A stretch of 64,000 bases of DNA, from NCBI RefSeq assembly GCF_025399795.1, contig NZ_JAODTZ010000049.1, positions 22,163-86,162 on the forward strand, given 5' to 3'. The position numbers and the translations under genes were made by a program. This DNA comes from Streptomyces rhizosphaerihabitans. GTDB taxonomy: Bacteria > Actinomycetota > Actinomycetes > Streptomycetales > Streptomycetaceae. Every line of letters begins with the position of its first letter. Positions within the stretch are counted from its first letter, which is position 1. Shown here piece by piece: positions 16,025 to 24,849 of the stretch. The notes beneath the pieces were generated by a model. It made no database searches. It saw only the letters and a program-made list of their open reading frames with translations, and had not been told where the DNA came from.

Positions 16025-16801
16025 TCAGACGTACAGCTCCCGAAGTCGTACCGAGAGGCATGTCACACAGCCTTCGAGCTTCTCGAACTCGCCGATGTCC
16101 ACCAGAACCGGTTCGTGGCCGAGGTCGGTGAGCAGTTCCGCGGTCTTCGGGGCGCTCGCCGACATCAGCAGCTTGCCGCCGCCCAGGAGCACCACGTGCG
16201 CCCCGGACTCCTCCGGTACCGCCAGGAAGCGCGGGAACAGCGAGGGGGTGTCCACGAGCGGCTCGTGCCCGATCACCGTCCCGTCGGGCAGCGCGGTGAC
16301 CGCCGACTTCAGATGCAGCACCTTGCTGACGGGTACGGCGACGACCCGCGCCCCGAGCGGTTCGAAGACCGCCCGCAGCTGCTGGACCCCGGCCGCGTTC
16401 GTACGGCCGCCACGGCCCACGTAGATCGTGTCGCCCACCTTCAGGATGTCGCCGCCGTCGAGGGTGCCCGGCTCCCAGATCCAGTTCACCGAGCAGCCGA
16501 GGCGCGCCACGGCCTCCTCGACCCCCGGAGTCTCGGCGCGCCGGGACTCGGCGCCGGGGCGGGCGATGAGGGCGACGTTGCGGAAGACGACGACGGCGTC
16601 CTCGACGAACACGGAGTCCGGGCAGTCCTCGGCCGGGTCCACCTCCACGGTCTCCCAGCCGTGCGTGCGCAGCGCCTCGGTGTACGCCTCCCACTGCTCG
16701 ACCGCGAGGTCGACGTCCACCGTCGTGCGCTCCACGTGCGTCACCAGCCCCTCGGCGAGGCGGGGGCTGGGCCGGCGTACGAGCGCTTTCTGACTGGGCA
16801 C
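16025..16801 (-). CDS. ddaH: Dimethylargininase (DDAH), amidinotransferase superfamily
   Basis: 258 aa. It hydrolyses N-omega-methylated arginines to citrulline and methylamines. The superfamily's substrate-binding and catalytic pieces are present: DSVFVEDAVVVF (acidic residues after the first beta-beta-alpha unit), EPGTLDGGDILKVGDTIYVG, and the nucleophile Cys248 in EGCVTCLSVRLRELY at the extreme C terminus. Length is standard. GTG 16801 was chosen as the start, giving MPSQKALVRRPSPRLAEG at the N terminus as in related enzymes. It runs in the same direction as the desaturase but is upstream of it by 210 bp across the operator, so it is probably a separate unit. Confidence 0.9.
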   Translation of the reverse strand: MPSQKALVRRPSPRLAEGLVTHVERTTVDVDLAVEQWEAYTEALRTHGWETVEVDPAEDCPDSVFVEDAVVVFRNVALIARPGAESRRAETPGVEEAVARLGCSVNWIWEPGTLDGGDILKVGDTIYVGRGGRTNAAGVQQLRAVFEPLGARVVAVPVSKVLHLKSAVTALPDGTVIGHEPLVDTPSLFPRFLAVPEESGAHVVLLGGGKLLMSASAPKTAELLTDLGHEPVLVDIGEFEKLEGCVTCLSVRLRELYV

Positions 16802-16929
16802 GGGTCGGTCTCCGAATCGGCAGGGGGTGTCGGCGCAACATCATGCAGCGCGGTTCGCGCGCGCAAAAGCCCCCGGCCTGACGCCGGGCACCACCCACCC
16901 CCGACGCTAGGCCGCCTCCGCTGCCCGCA

Positions 16930-18564
16930 CTAGGAGGAATACCCGACAGTTTCCGGGGTGATTTCTTTCAGTTCTCCTCCTTCCAGCAGCAGTCGGCGCG
17001 TGATGCCGATCGACTCCAGGAAGGGCATGTCGTGGCTGGCGACGATCAGTGCCCCCTCGTACGACTCCAGGGCCGTGGTGAGCTGGCGGACGCTCGCCAT
17101 GTCGAGGTTGTTCGTGGGCTCGTCGAGCATCAGGAGCTGCGGCGCGGGGTCGGCCAGCATCAGGGCCGCGAGCGCCGCGCGGAAGCGTTCGCCGCCGGAG
17201 AGCGTCGCCGCCCGCTGGTCGGCCTTCGCGCCCTTGAACAGGAAGCGGGCCAGACGCGCCCGGATCCGGTTGTTGGTGGCGGCGGGCGCGTACCGGGCCA
17301 CGTTCTCGGCGACGGTCCGCGCGTCGTCGAGCACGTCGAGCCGCTGCGGCAGGAAGCGCAGGGGCACATGGGCGCGGGCCTCACCGGACACGGCGTCCAG
17401 CTCCCCGGCGATCGTCCGCAGCAGCGTCGTCTTTCCCGCTCCGTTGCGCCCGATCAGCGCGATGCGTTCGGGTCCGCGCAGATCGAACACGCCGTCCACC
17501 CGCGCGCCGTACCTCAGCTCCAGCCGGTCGAGGGTCAGGACGGTGCGCCCCGGCGGTACGGCCGTGTACGGCAGGTCGATCCGGATCTCGTCGTCGTCCC
17601 GTACGGCCTCCGCCGCCTCGTCGAGACGCTCCTTCGCCTCGCTGAGCTTCTCCTCGTGCATGGTGCGGTGCTTGCCCGCGGACTCCTGGGCCGCCCGCTT
17701 GCGCGCACCCATGACGATCTTCGGCTCGCGCTTCTGCTCGAACATCTTCTGGCCGTACCGCTTGCGCCGGGCCAACTTGACCTGCGCGTCGACCAGTTCG
17801 CGTTTCTGTTTCTTCAGATCGGACTCGGCGACGCGCACCATGCGCTCCGCCGCCTCCTGTTCGCCGGCGAGCGCCTCCTCGTACGCGGAGAAGTTCCCGC
17901 CGTACCAGGTGACCTCACCGGACCGCAGATCGGCGATCTGGTCGACCAGGTCCAGCAGTTCGCGGTCGTGGCTGACCACGATCATGACCCCGGACCAGGC
18001 CTCCACCGCGGTGTACAGGCGCTGTCGCGCGTACAGGTCGAGGTTGTTGGTGGGTTCGTCGAGGAGGAGGACGTCGGGCCGGCGCAGCAGGAGCGAGGCC
18101 AGCCGCAGGAGCACCGATTCGCCGCCGGACACCTCGCCGATCGTTCGGTCCAACTCGATGTGGCCGAGCCCGAGTTCGCCGAGGGTCGCGCGGGCCCGCT
18201 CCTCGACGTCCCAGTCGTCGCCGACGGCGTCGAAGTGCTCCTCGGCCACGTCGCCCGCCTCGATCGCGTGCAGGGCGGCGCGGACAGCGGCGATGCCGAG
18301 TGCCTCGTCGACCCGCAGGGCGGTGTCGAGGGTGACGTTCTGCGGCAGATGGCCTACCTCGCCCGCGACCCGGACGGTGCCGTCCGCCGGGGTGAGTTCT
18401 CCGGCGATCAGCTTCAACAGGGTCGACTTTCCTGATCCGTTGACGCCGACGAGCCCGGTGGTGCCGGGTCCGAAGGCGATCTGGAGGTCGTCGAAGACCT
18501 CGGTGCCGTCCGGCCAGGCGAAGGACAGGGAGGTGCAGGTGATGGAGGTGGGGGACGCTGACAT
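16930..18564 (-). CDS. ABC-F family ATPase
   Basis: 544 aa with two ABC domains and no membrane segments. Walker A motifs are GVNGSGKST (about 40-48) and GRNGAGKTT; the signature motifs are VSGGESVLLRLA and LSGGERFRAALA; the Walker B/LDEPTNNLDL occurs twice. A charged Lys/Arg/Glu linker of about 80 residues joins the domains. ABC-F proteins act on the ribosome E site as translation factors or drug-protection proteins. Streptomyces has several, and this one cannot be assigned to a drug. ATG 18564 is the first plausible start; the upstream 330 bp separate it from the divergent GPP34 gene and could hold a leader, but I found no clear attenuator. Confidence 0.9.
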   Translation of the reverse strand: MSASPTSITCTSLSFAWPDGTEVFDDLQIAFGPGTTGLVGVNGSGKSTLLKLIAGELTPADGTVRVAGEVGHLPQNVTLDTALRVDEALGIAAVRAALHAIEAGDVAEEHFDAVGDDWDVEERARATLGELGLGHIELDRTIGEVSGGESVLLRLASLLLRRPDVLLLDEPTNNLDLYARQRLYTAVEAWSGVMIVVSHDRELLDLVDQIADLRSGEVTWYGGNFSAYEEALAGEQEAAERMVRVAESDLKKQKRELVDAQVKLARRKRYGQKMFEQKREPKIVMGARKRAAQESAGKHRTMHEEKLSEAKERLDEAAEAVRDDDEIRIDLPYTAVPPGRTVLTLDRLELRYGARVDGVFDLRGPERIALIGRNGAGKTTLLRTIAGELDAVSGEARAHVPLRFLPQRLDVLDDARTVAENVARYAPAATNNRIRARLARFLFKGAKADQRAATLSGGERFRAALAALMLADPAPQLLMLDEPTNNLDMASVRQLTTALESYEGALIVASHDMPFLESIGITRRLLLEGGELKEITPETVGYSS

Positions 18565-18897
18565 GAGTGCCTCGCGGTTGCTGGATGCGGTCGGGGGTAC
18601 GCGTACGGGACACCGCGAGGCGACGACGATCCAGTTCGGAGGAGAGCTAGAAGGAGGCTCCGCACCCAAGGACGGCTCGAACGCCGAGGTCGCACGCAGC
18701 GCACACGCGGGCCGGACTGATCACAGATCCGGCTGTGTGACGCGGTGTCTCAGACCTCAGACGAGCAACGTCCTTCTCCATTCGACGGCAACAGAACCGC
18801 TATACACCGTAGGGGCGGCCCCGTGGGCTGTCAAAGGATTAACGCTCCCCGACGAACCAAGACGACCAAGACGACCAAGACGAACCAAGGAGACCTC
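18565..18897. other. Divergent intergenic region with mirrored short repeats
   Basis: 333 bp between the ABC-F and GPP34 genes. Near the GPP34 start the units GACGAACCAA, GACGACCAA, GACGACCAA and GACGAACCAA follow one another (18851-18888), and the last one merges into the AAGGAG ribosome binding site. No other gene was seen. Confidence 0.45.
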
Positions 18898-19578
18898 GTG
18901 CCGAACGGCTCGCTCACGTTGCCCGCCCGGCTCTACCTCCTGGCCTGGGACACCACGAAAGGGAAGATCACCGGGTCCACCCACCTCCATCACCTGGTGC
19001 GGGCCGGAGCCCTCACCGAGCTCGCCCAGCGCGGGCTGCTCGTCGACGACGACGGCATCGTCACTCCTGTGGACGCCGACTCCCGGACGGGGGACCTCGT
19101 TCTCGACGGGCTCCTGGAGCTCGTCGCGGAGTCCCGGCCCCGCAGGTGGAAGCCATGGGTCACGTCGTGGGCCAGGGTCACCCTGGACGCCGTACGTGCC
19201 CAGCTCGCCGCCGAGGGATATCTGCGGGCGGAGAAGAAGCGGGTCCTCGGGCTCTTCCCCTCCGTGGAGTACGAGCTGGACCGGGTGCCCGCCGTGCAGG
19301 CCCTGCGCGCGGAGGCGCGACAGGTGATGGAGGGGCCGGTGCCCGTCGCCGAGGTCTGTGACCGCGACGCGGCCCTCGTGGCCCTCGCCACCGCGGCCGA
19401 GCTCCGCACCCTCGCGTCGCCCAAGGAGCGCAAGCTCCACAAGGCCCGCATCGACGAACTCACCGAACGCAGCGGCGCGGCGGCTCCGGCCCTGAGGAAG
19501 GTCATCCAGGAGGTCCGTACGGCCGTGATCGTGGCGGCCACGACGGCGTCGGCCACGGCCGCGACCACGGCGAACTGA
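18898..19578 (+). CDS. GPP34 (GOLPH3/VPS74-like) family phosphoprotein
   Basis: 226 aa from GTG 18898 with AAGGAG 8 bp upstream. The sequence fits the GPP34 family: an N-terminal LPARLYLLAWDTTKGKI helix, a central RRWKPWVTSWARVTLDAVR and KKRVLGLFPSVEYELD beta region, then a C-terminal ALVALATAAELRTL helix bundle. In eukaryotes these bind phosphatidylinositol-4-phosphate in the Golgi. In Streptomyces, many paralogues occur and their role is unsettled, often linked to conservon-like or membrane functions. It stands alone between divergent ABC-F and the PEP mutase family gene. Confidence 0.9.
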   Translation: MPNGSLTLPARLYLLAWDTTKGKITGSTHLHHLVRAGALTELAQRGLLVDDDGIVTPVDADSRTGDLVLDGLLELVAESRPRRWKPWVTSWARVTLDAVRAQLAAEGYLRAEKKRVLGLFPSVEYELDRVPAVQALRAEARQVMEGPVPVAEVCDRDAALVALATAAELRTLASPKERKLHKARIDELTERSGAAAPALRKVIQEVRTAVIVAATTASATAATTAN

Positions 19579-19791
19579 CCGGACGCGGTCCGAGGCAGCC
19601 CCAGAGAACGCGAGTTCCCGGCGCCCGTCTCAGGCCACGGGCCCCTGGACGGCGGTGCGCCTCCGGCCGGGCGGACTCGCGGACGGCGGCGCGGTCCCGG
19701 GTACGCGGGTTCCCGGACGGTTTCGGCGCCTCCTGCGTACATGTCGGATTCCTGCCAGCCCCGTCGTGCGGCACGTGTTTGGGTTCTGGTC

Positions 19792-20628
19792 ATGACCGAC
19801 ACCGAGCAGCTCCGCGAAACCGCCCTCGCCTTCCGTGCACTGCATGTACCCGGCCACCCCCTCGTCCTGCCGAACGCCTGGGACGCGGCGAGCGCCCGGA
19901 TCGTCGAAGAGGCCGGCGCGGCGGCGGTGGCGACGACCAGCGCGGGGCTGGCCTGGGCCCTGGGCGCGGCGGACGGGGGCCGGCTGGACAGGGAGGGTGC
20001 GCTCGCGGCAATCGCACGGATCGCCGCCGCGGTCGGGGTGCCGGTCAGCGCGGACATCGAGAGCGGGTACGCGCCCGACGCCCAGGGCGTGGGGGACACC
20101 GTCCGCGCGGTGCTCGCGACGGGCGCCGTGGGCGTGAACATCGAGGACGCCCTCCACACGGAGGGCGCCGGGCCGCTGCGCCCGGTGGACGAACAGGCGG
20201 AGCGCATCGCGGCGGCCCGCGCGGCCGCCGACGCGGCGGACGTACCGCTGTTCGTCAACGCCCGCATCGACACGTTCCTGCGCGGCGCGGGCGGGGTGAA
20301 GGAGACCCTGGAGAGGGCCGCCGCCTTCCTTGCCGCGGGAGCCGACGGCGTCTTCGTCCCCGGAGCCGTCGACCCGGTGACCGTGAAGGCGCTCGTCGAG
20401 GGCATCGAGGGCCCCCTGAACATCCTGGTGGGTCCCGGAGCGCCGTCCGTCGACGAGCTGGCCGCCCTCGGGGTGGCCCGGATCAGCGCGGGTTCGAGCA
20501 TCGCGGTGGCGGCGTACGGCCTGGTCCGGCGCGCCGCGCGGGAGCTGCTGGGTACGGGGACCTACGGGACCCTGGCCGGCGGGCTCGACTACGCCGGGCT
20601 CAACACGCTGATGGGCCACGGCGGTTGA
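19792..20628 (+). CDS. Isocitrate lyase / PEP mutase family enzyme
   Basis: 278 aa, a TIM barrel of the ICL/PEPM superfamily. Visible hallmarks are the N-terminal LPNAWDAASARIVEEAGAAA, the metal-binding PVSADIESGYA, the VGVNIEDA strand and PLFVNARIDTFL. The catalytic Cys loop of true isocitrate lyase (KKCGH) is absent, and the sequence fits the carboxyvinyl-carboxyphosphonate or oxaloacetate-decarboxylase-like subgroup annotated as PEP mutase family. The C-C or P-C bond it cleaves is not known. ATG 19792 lacks a Shine-Dalgarno. It converges with the SsgA-like gene 25 bp beyond its stop. Confidence 0.88.
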   Translation: MTDTEQLRETALAFRALHVPGHPLVLPNAWDAASARIVEEAGAAAVATTSAGLAWALGAADGGRLDREGALAAIARIAAAVGVPVSADIESGYAPDAQGVGDTVRAVLATGAVGVNIEDALHTEGAGPLRPVDEQAERIAAARAAADAADVPLFVNARIDTFLRGAGGVKETLERAAAFLAAGADGVFVPGAVDPVTVKALVEGIEGPLNILVGPGAPSVDELAALGVARISAGSSIAVAAYGLVRRAARELLGTGTYGTLAGGLDYAGLNTLMGHGG

Positions 20629-20653
20629 AGGCGCTGAACGTACCTGCGCCGTT

Positions 20654-21070
20654 TCAGCAGGTGCCCCGCATGAGCTCCGCCAGATCGTGGTCCAGGTCCA
20701 CCTGGAGGTGCTCCAGGCCGACCGGCACGAGCTCCGTGGTCTGCTGCAGGAAGTTCCGCACCTCGCCCGAGCGGACGTGCACCACGGCGGTGCCCTCGGG
20801 GGCGTGGAACTCCAGGACGGTGCGGTCGTAGCCGTACGGCCGCACCCGTACGTCTCCGTACCCCACCGAGTCGTCGAGGCCCGACACGAGCAGCTCACGG
20901 GCGAAGGTCCAGCAGACCTCCACGCCTTCGAGCGTGGCGGGTGCGGGGAAGGTCATGCGGACGGCGAACGGGTCGGTCCGGTCGTAGTGGAGCGTGGCCG
21001 GAATGCTCGGCATCCGCGGCGCGGCGGCGACGAGGCGGGCCTCTACGGGCTGCTCGATGACGGTGGACAA
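20654..21070 (-). CDS. SsgA-like sporulation and cell division regulator
   Basis: 138 aa, the usual size of SsgA-like proteins (SALPs). It carries the family's LHYDRTDPFAVRMTFPAPAT and YGYDRTVLEFHAPEGTAVVHVRSGEVRNFLQ blocks (the latter in part). SALPs occur only in sporulating actinomycetes and steer septum placement, peptidoglycan turnover and spore separation. The start appears to be TTG 21070, because no ATG or GTG lies close upstream in frame, GGGAGCAAGG precedes it and the resulting STVIEQPVEARLV N terminus is familiar from paralogues. Which ssg paralogue this is cannot be settled here. Confidence 0.9.
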   Translation of the reverse strand: MSTVIEQPVEARLVAAAPRMPSIPATLHYDRTDPFAVRMTFPAPATLEGVEVCWTFARELLVSGLDDSVGYGDVRVRPYGYDRTVLEFHAPEGTAVVHVRSGEVRNFLQQTTELVPVGLEHLQVDLDHDLAELMRGTC

Positions 21071-21338
21071 CGCCTTGCTCCCTTGTGACGGCTGAACGAA
21101 CTCCGGGCGGATGAAGCCGGTCAATTGAAGAGACGGAAGAATGACCCGGCGCGTGCACCTCTGAGCCGAGTGACCTCTGTCACCGAAGTCATGCCGGGGA
21201 GATCCACTTTCCCCGGCCGTGGTGATTCCTTTCCGTTCCGCACTCACCCGACACCGAAGAGGACACCCGGGCAGGCCCCGAGGTTCCCGCGGGAGGCCAT
21301 ATAGACGCCATCGGGGGAGTGGACTAGCTTCGCCCGCC

Positions 21339-22442
21339 ATGAGGGGCTTGGGGAAGACGAGACGTACGAGCCGGACGATCGGCGTGGGAATGGGGGCGGC
21401 CGCACTCGCCGCGGCACTCGCGGTGGCGGTACCCGCGCAGGCGCACGAGGTTGCGCAGAAGGCGGCACGGACCCCGCACTGGGCGCTCAAGAACAGTGGC
21501 GTGGACGTCCGGTTCCGCGGGCTGTCGGCCGTCAGCAGGAACACCGCGTGGGTGGCCGGTTCGAAGGGCACCGTGCTGCGCACCACCGACGGCGGCGCGC
21601 TCTGGCGGAACGTGTCGCCGCCCGGGGCGGCGGACCTGGAGTTCCGCGACATCGAGGCGTTCGACGCGCGGCGTGCGGTGGTCCTGGCCATCGGCGAGGG
21701 CGAGGCCTCCCGCGTCTACCGGACCGAGGACGGCGGCGCCACCTGGACCGAGTCCTTCCGCAACACCGACGCCAAGGCCTTCTACGACTGCCTCACCTTC
21801 CTCGACCGGCGCCACGGACTGGCGATGAGCGACCCGGTGGACGGCCGGTTCCGCATCCTGTCGACCAGCGACGGCGGCCGCTCCTGGAAGGTGCTGCCCA
21901 GCGGCGGGATGCCCGCCGCGCAGGACGGCGAGGCCGGCTTCGCCGCGAGCGGCCAGTGCCTGGTGGGTTCGGGGCCCCGGGATGTGTGGCTGGCCACGGG
22001 AGGAGGCACACACGCGCGTGTGCTGCACTCCGCGGACCGCGGGCTGACCTGGACCGCCGTCGACACTCCGGTACCCGCAGGCGATCCGGCGCGCGGTGTC
22101 TTCGCCCTCGCCTTCCGCGACCGCGTCCACGGACTCGCGGTGGGGGGCGACTACCGCGCCGACCAGGCCTCACCGCAGGCCGCCGCGGTCACCGCCGACG
22201 GAGGCCGCACCTGGACCACCGCGGACCGGCCCCCGCCCGCCTACCGCTCCGGCGTCACCTGGCTTCCGCACAGCCGTACATCCGCCCTCGCGGTCGGCCC
22301 GACCGGCACCGACCTGACGACCGACGGCGGCCGCACCTGGCGCACCCTCGACACCGGCTCGTACGACACCGTGGACTGCACCCCGGACCTGGGCTGCTGG
22401 GCCTCCGGCGAGAAGGGACGGGTCGCGCGGCTGGAGGGCTGA
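21339..22442 (+). CDS. Secreted BNR/Ycf48-like beta-propeller protein
   Basis: 367 aa. Residues 1-35 form a signal peptide (Lys/Arg start, AAALAAALAVAVPA core, AQA cut site). The mature part has repeated BNR/Asp-box turns: TTDGGALW, TEDGGATW, STSDGGRSW, SADRGLTW, TADGGRTW and TTDGGRTW, about six blades of a propeller. Its relatives are annotated as oxidoreductase or photosystem-II-assembly-factor-like without known activity; exported glycan or protein binding is plausible. The cysteines CLTF, CLVG, CTPD and CWAS could form disulphides. It is divergent from the SsgA-like gene across 268 bp. Confidence 0.85.
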   Translation: MRGLGKTRRTSRTIGVGMGAAALAAALAVAVPAQAHEVAQKAARTPHWALKNSGVDVRFRGLSAVSRNTAWVAGSKGTVLRTTDGGALWRNVSPPGAADLEFRDIEAFDARRAVVLAIGEGEASRVYRTEDGGATWTESFRNTDAKAFYDCLTFLDRRHGLAMSDPVDGRFRILSTSDGGRSWKVLPSGGMPAAQDGEAGFAASGQCLVGSGPRDVWLATGGGTHARVLHSADRGLTWTAVDTPVPAGDPARGVFALAFRDRVHGLAVGGDYRADQASPQAAAVTADGGRTWTTADRPPPAYRSGVTWLPHSRTSALAVGPTGTDLTTDGGRTWRTLDTGSYDTVDCTPDLGCWASGEKGRVARLEG

Positions 22443-22520
22443 GCCGTGCCGTCCCGTGCGGTCTCCTGCTGTCCCGTGCCGTCTCTTGCGGGCTTCTCCT
22501 GTCCCCTGCCGTGCCGTTGG
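22443..22520. repeat. Short GTCCCGTGCCGTC repeats after the propeller gene
   Basis: Degenerate copies of GTCCCGTGCCGTCTC recur three times in about 75 bp. The rest of the 210-bp gap to 22652 shows no gene. Confidence 0.35.
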
Positions 22521-22652
22521 GGCATGTGCACCGCGAGCGGACGGCGACGATCAGCCCCGGCGAGCCGTGTTCACGGCCGTTTCCCGCGAATTCCCGCGAA
22601 GGGCGCTCGGCCAGGTCACCCGTGGTCGTCCGTCCTTCGACGAGGGGGCTGA

Positions 22653-23459
22653 TCAGCCACGCCGCTGCCACCAGCGACGCTTCGGTTCGCGCGGCTGGGC
22701 AGAGGGTTCGGTCACCGCGAGGACGGGTGCGGTGTCCTGGCCGAGGGCGCGCAGGGCGGTACGGATCCGGTCGAAGGGCGCGATCGTGTGGTGGCCGTCT
22801 TCTCCGGGCAGTGCCACCCCGACGCAGACCAGCTTGAAGCTGTTCCCGTCGAGGGGGACGTCGATGAACACCGGTGCGCCGACGCAGCCTTGCGGCAGGG
22901 TTCCCGTCCAATGGACGCTGCCGTCGCCGGTGCGGGTGACCTCGCCGAGGACGACAGCCTGATCGCGTGCGGGCCGCTTCCCGGTACCGACGTCGTGGCC
23001 CAGCAGATAGGCCGTGACCGGGTTCGGACCGAGGCCCGCGATGTCCTCCGGCCCGGCTGCGATGCCGTCGGTGATCTCGTCGGTCGTCCAGTGCCACCCC
23101 TTGCGAGCGCCGTGCGCGTGCAGCCCGCCGGTGGGCATGACCGCGACTCCCAGGCCGTCGAGATGGGTCCACCCCCCGGCGAAGTCGAGCATCAGCAAGT
23201 TCTCCGAGCTCGGCACGGGTGCGCACAGGTCGTGCCGGAGGGTGAACTCGGCCGTCTCGACCTTCGTCGGCTCACTCGCGGTCACGAGGAACTGCCGGAC
23301 GAACTCCCCCTCGGAGGTGGTGTCCACGAGGTCGTTGAACCAGAAGGCGGTGGCGTGCTGTTCGTCGCGGTTGGCTCGTTTGAAGGGCAGCGTCGCGCGG
23401 CCGGCATGGCCGATTATCGCGTCGACGGTCTCGCCACGGAAGTCCGGCGTATCTGACAT
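22653..23459 (-). CDS. Hypothetical protein, possibly a trypsin-fold relative
   Basis: 268 aa, not firmly recognised. The order of elements recalls a chymotrypsin-like fold: IGHAGRATLPF near the start, HATAFWFND that could contain the catalytic His, LLMLDFAGGWTHLDGLGVAVM with an Asp, and late a TLPQGCVGAPVFIDVPLDGN block. The latter sits where G-D-S-G-x-P-V-F is expected and has Cys instead of Ser. This could be a serine-protease fold with a Cys or no nucleophile. There is no signal peptide, so it would be cytoplasmic. The C-terminal 20 residues are basic with two Trp. Start ATG 23459 is well placed. Confidence 0.55.
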   Translation of the reverse strand: MSDTPDFRGETVDAIIGHAGRATLPFKRANRDEQHATAFWFNDLVDTTSEGEFVRQFLVTASEPTKVETAEFTLRHDLCAPVPSSENLLMLDFAGGWTHLDGLGVAVMPTGGLHAHGARKGWHWTTDEITDGIAAGPEDIAGLGPNPVTAYLLGHDVGTGKRPARDQAVVLGEVTRTGDGSVHWTGTLPQGCVGAPVFIDVPLDGNSFKLVCVGVALPGEDGHHTIAPFDRIRTALRALGQDTAPVLAVTEPSAQPREPKRRWWQRRG

Positions 23460-23604
23460 GGTTCGAGAGCGTAGCGAACGCCTGCCGACGACGAACGCGC
23501 AGGTCGGCCCCCTTCCGCGTTCAGAACCCGGGTCGGGGCCAACCACCCCTGCTCCGTCCCGCGGATGCGCTGTCCGCCCGCGTCCACCCCTTGGTGATCA
23601 TGTC

Positions 23605-24591
23605 CTAGGGCGGTGTCGGCATCGTGACGTGCTGCCTGACGAGTTCGTACGACCTCAATCGGTCGGTCAGCGCGTAGACGGGGGTCACCAGCATGAGCTC
23701 GTCCGCCCCTGTCAGGTCGACCAGGTGCGTCAGATGCCGCGCGACGGTCTCGGGTGCGCCGTGTGCCTGGTGTGCACGGAAGCTCGCCAGCGCCTGCGCC
23801 TCTTCCGCGGTGAAGGAGTGAGCCGCTGCTTCCGCGGGTGTGGGGAAGGGGATGTCGCCTCGCCCCTTGAGGAGTCCGGCCTTGACGACATCCATGGGGC
23901 CGGCGAGCCAGGAAGCCTCCTTCTCCGTCTCGGCGCATACCGTCTCCACGCAGATCAGCACGCGCGGGCGCGCGCACCAGGGGGAGGGGGAGAAACACCG
24001 GCGGTAGTGGCTGAGCGCGGCCAGGGTGTTGTCCGGGCGAATGTGATGGGCGAAGGCGATCGGCAGTCCGAGCTCCCCGGCGAGCGCGGCACCGGCTGTG
24101 CTCGAAGCCAGCAGCCACGGCTCCGGGAGCGGACCGAGCGCGACCTCGTCCACCAAGTGGCGCAGCGTCGAGGAGACATCGTCGCGGTACTCGTCGTCCG
24201 TCGTCGGCCCGGCCCCGCGGCGCAGGGCCCGCGCCGTGGACTCGTCGAAGGTTCCCGGGCCACGGCCGATGCCCAGGTCGATCCGTCCCTCGTGCAGTGC
24301 GGACAGCGTGCCGAACTGCTCGGCCAGCATGATCGGGGCGTGGTTGGGGGCGAGGACACCCCCGGAGCCGAGCCGTATGGACGACGTCAACGCGGCTGCG
24401 TGGGCGGTCAGAACGACGGGCGGGAACGCTCCGATGGCCGGAGAGTGATGGTGTTCGGCGTACCAGAGACGCAGAAATCCGAGGTCCTCGACGCGCCGGG
24501 CGAACGCGGCGGTGTCGCGCAACGTGTCTGCGGCCCGGGTGCCCGTCTGGACCATGGCCACTTCGAGCGCGCTGAGCGGAACAGTGATCAT
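23605..24591 (-). CDS. LLM-class flavin-dependent oxidoreductase (luciferase-like)
   Basis: 328 aa TIM-barrel monooxygenase of the luciferase-like family. It shows LRLWYAEHHHSPAIG, a hallmark of the F420/FMN luciferase-like group, IRLGSGGVLAPNHAPIMLAE, and GRIDLGIGRGPG. FMN or F420-dependent oxidation of an unknown small molecule is expected. The start at 24591 was preferred over ATG 24615: a TATACT hexamer (24603-24598 on this strand) puts transcription start on the ATG itself, and the product then begins MITVPLSALEVAMV as in relatives. It is divergent from the DUF3887-type gene. Confidence 0.88.
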   Translation of the reverse strand: MITVPLSALEVAMVQTGTRAADTLRDTAAFARRVEDLGFLRLWYAEHHHSPAIGAFPPVVLTAHAAALTSSIRLGSGGVLAPNHAPIMLAEQFGTLSALHEGRIDLGIGRGPGTFDESTARALRRGAGPTTDDEYRDDVSSTLRHLVDEVALGPLPEPWLLASSTAGAALAGELGLPIAFAHHIRPDNTLAALSHYRRCFSPSPWCARPRVLICVETVCAETEKEASWLAGPMDVVKAGLLKGRGDIPFPTPAEAAAHSFTAEEAQALASFRAHQAHGAPETVARHLTHLVDLTGADELMLVTPVYALTDRLRSYELVRQHVTMPTPP

Positions 24592-24597
24592 TCGGTC

Positions 24598-24625
24598 AGT
24601 ATAGGAATCGCCCATCAGTATCAAA
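24598..24625 (-). promoter_or_regulatory. Promoter for a leaderless LLM oxidoreductase transcript
   Basis: On the minus strand, TATACT (24603-24598) is preceded by TTGATA or TTTGAT at 15 to 16 bp. The predicted start point coincides with the ATG at 24591. Confidence 0.45.
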
Positions 24626-24801
24626 TGCCTTTGCTCGCAAGGAAGTTCGGCCTCCGCGCGGACCGCGGGGGCGCACGGCTCGGGGTGCTCGGGCCTGAAC
24701 GAGGAACAGTTCCGGCGGACGCTCGGCCGCGGGCGCCCGGCACGCCCCCACACCCGGCACGCCCGACGCCCGGGGCGGCCCGCACTCCCGCCGGTAAAGG
24801 T

Positions 24802-24847
24802 GTAAAGGAATCCTTGACACGTTCGATCGTGTAAAGGCATCCTTTAC
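24802..24847 (+). promoter_or_regulatory. Two 17-bp palindromic operators at the start of the DUF3887-type gene
   Basis: GTAAAGGAATCCTTGAC (24802-24818) and the perfect palindrome GTAAAGGCATCCTTTAC (24831-24847) lie 29 bp apart, with an extra half site GTAAAGG at 24794. A TTGACA -35 hexamer (24814-24819) sits inside the first copy, and the second ends 2 bp before the GTG start. Bound protein would block transcription directly. Confidence 0.7.
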
Positions 24848-24849
24848 GT

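Noticed and set aside
16930..18897. Antibiotic-resistance attenuator leader upstream of the ABC-F gene
   Set aside because: No convincing short leader peptide with paired hairpins could be found in the 333-bp region.
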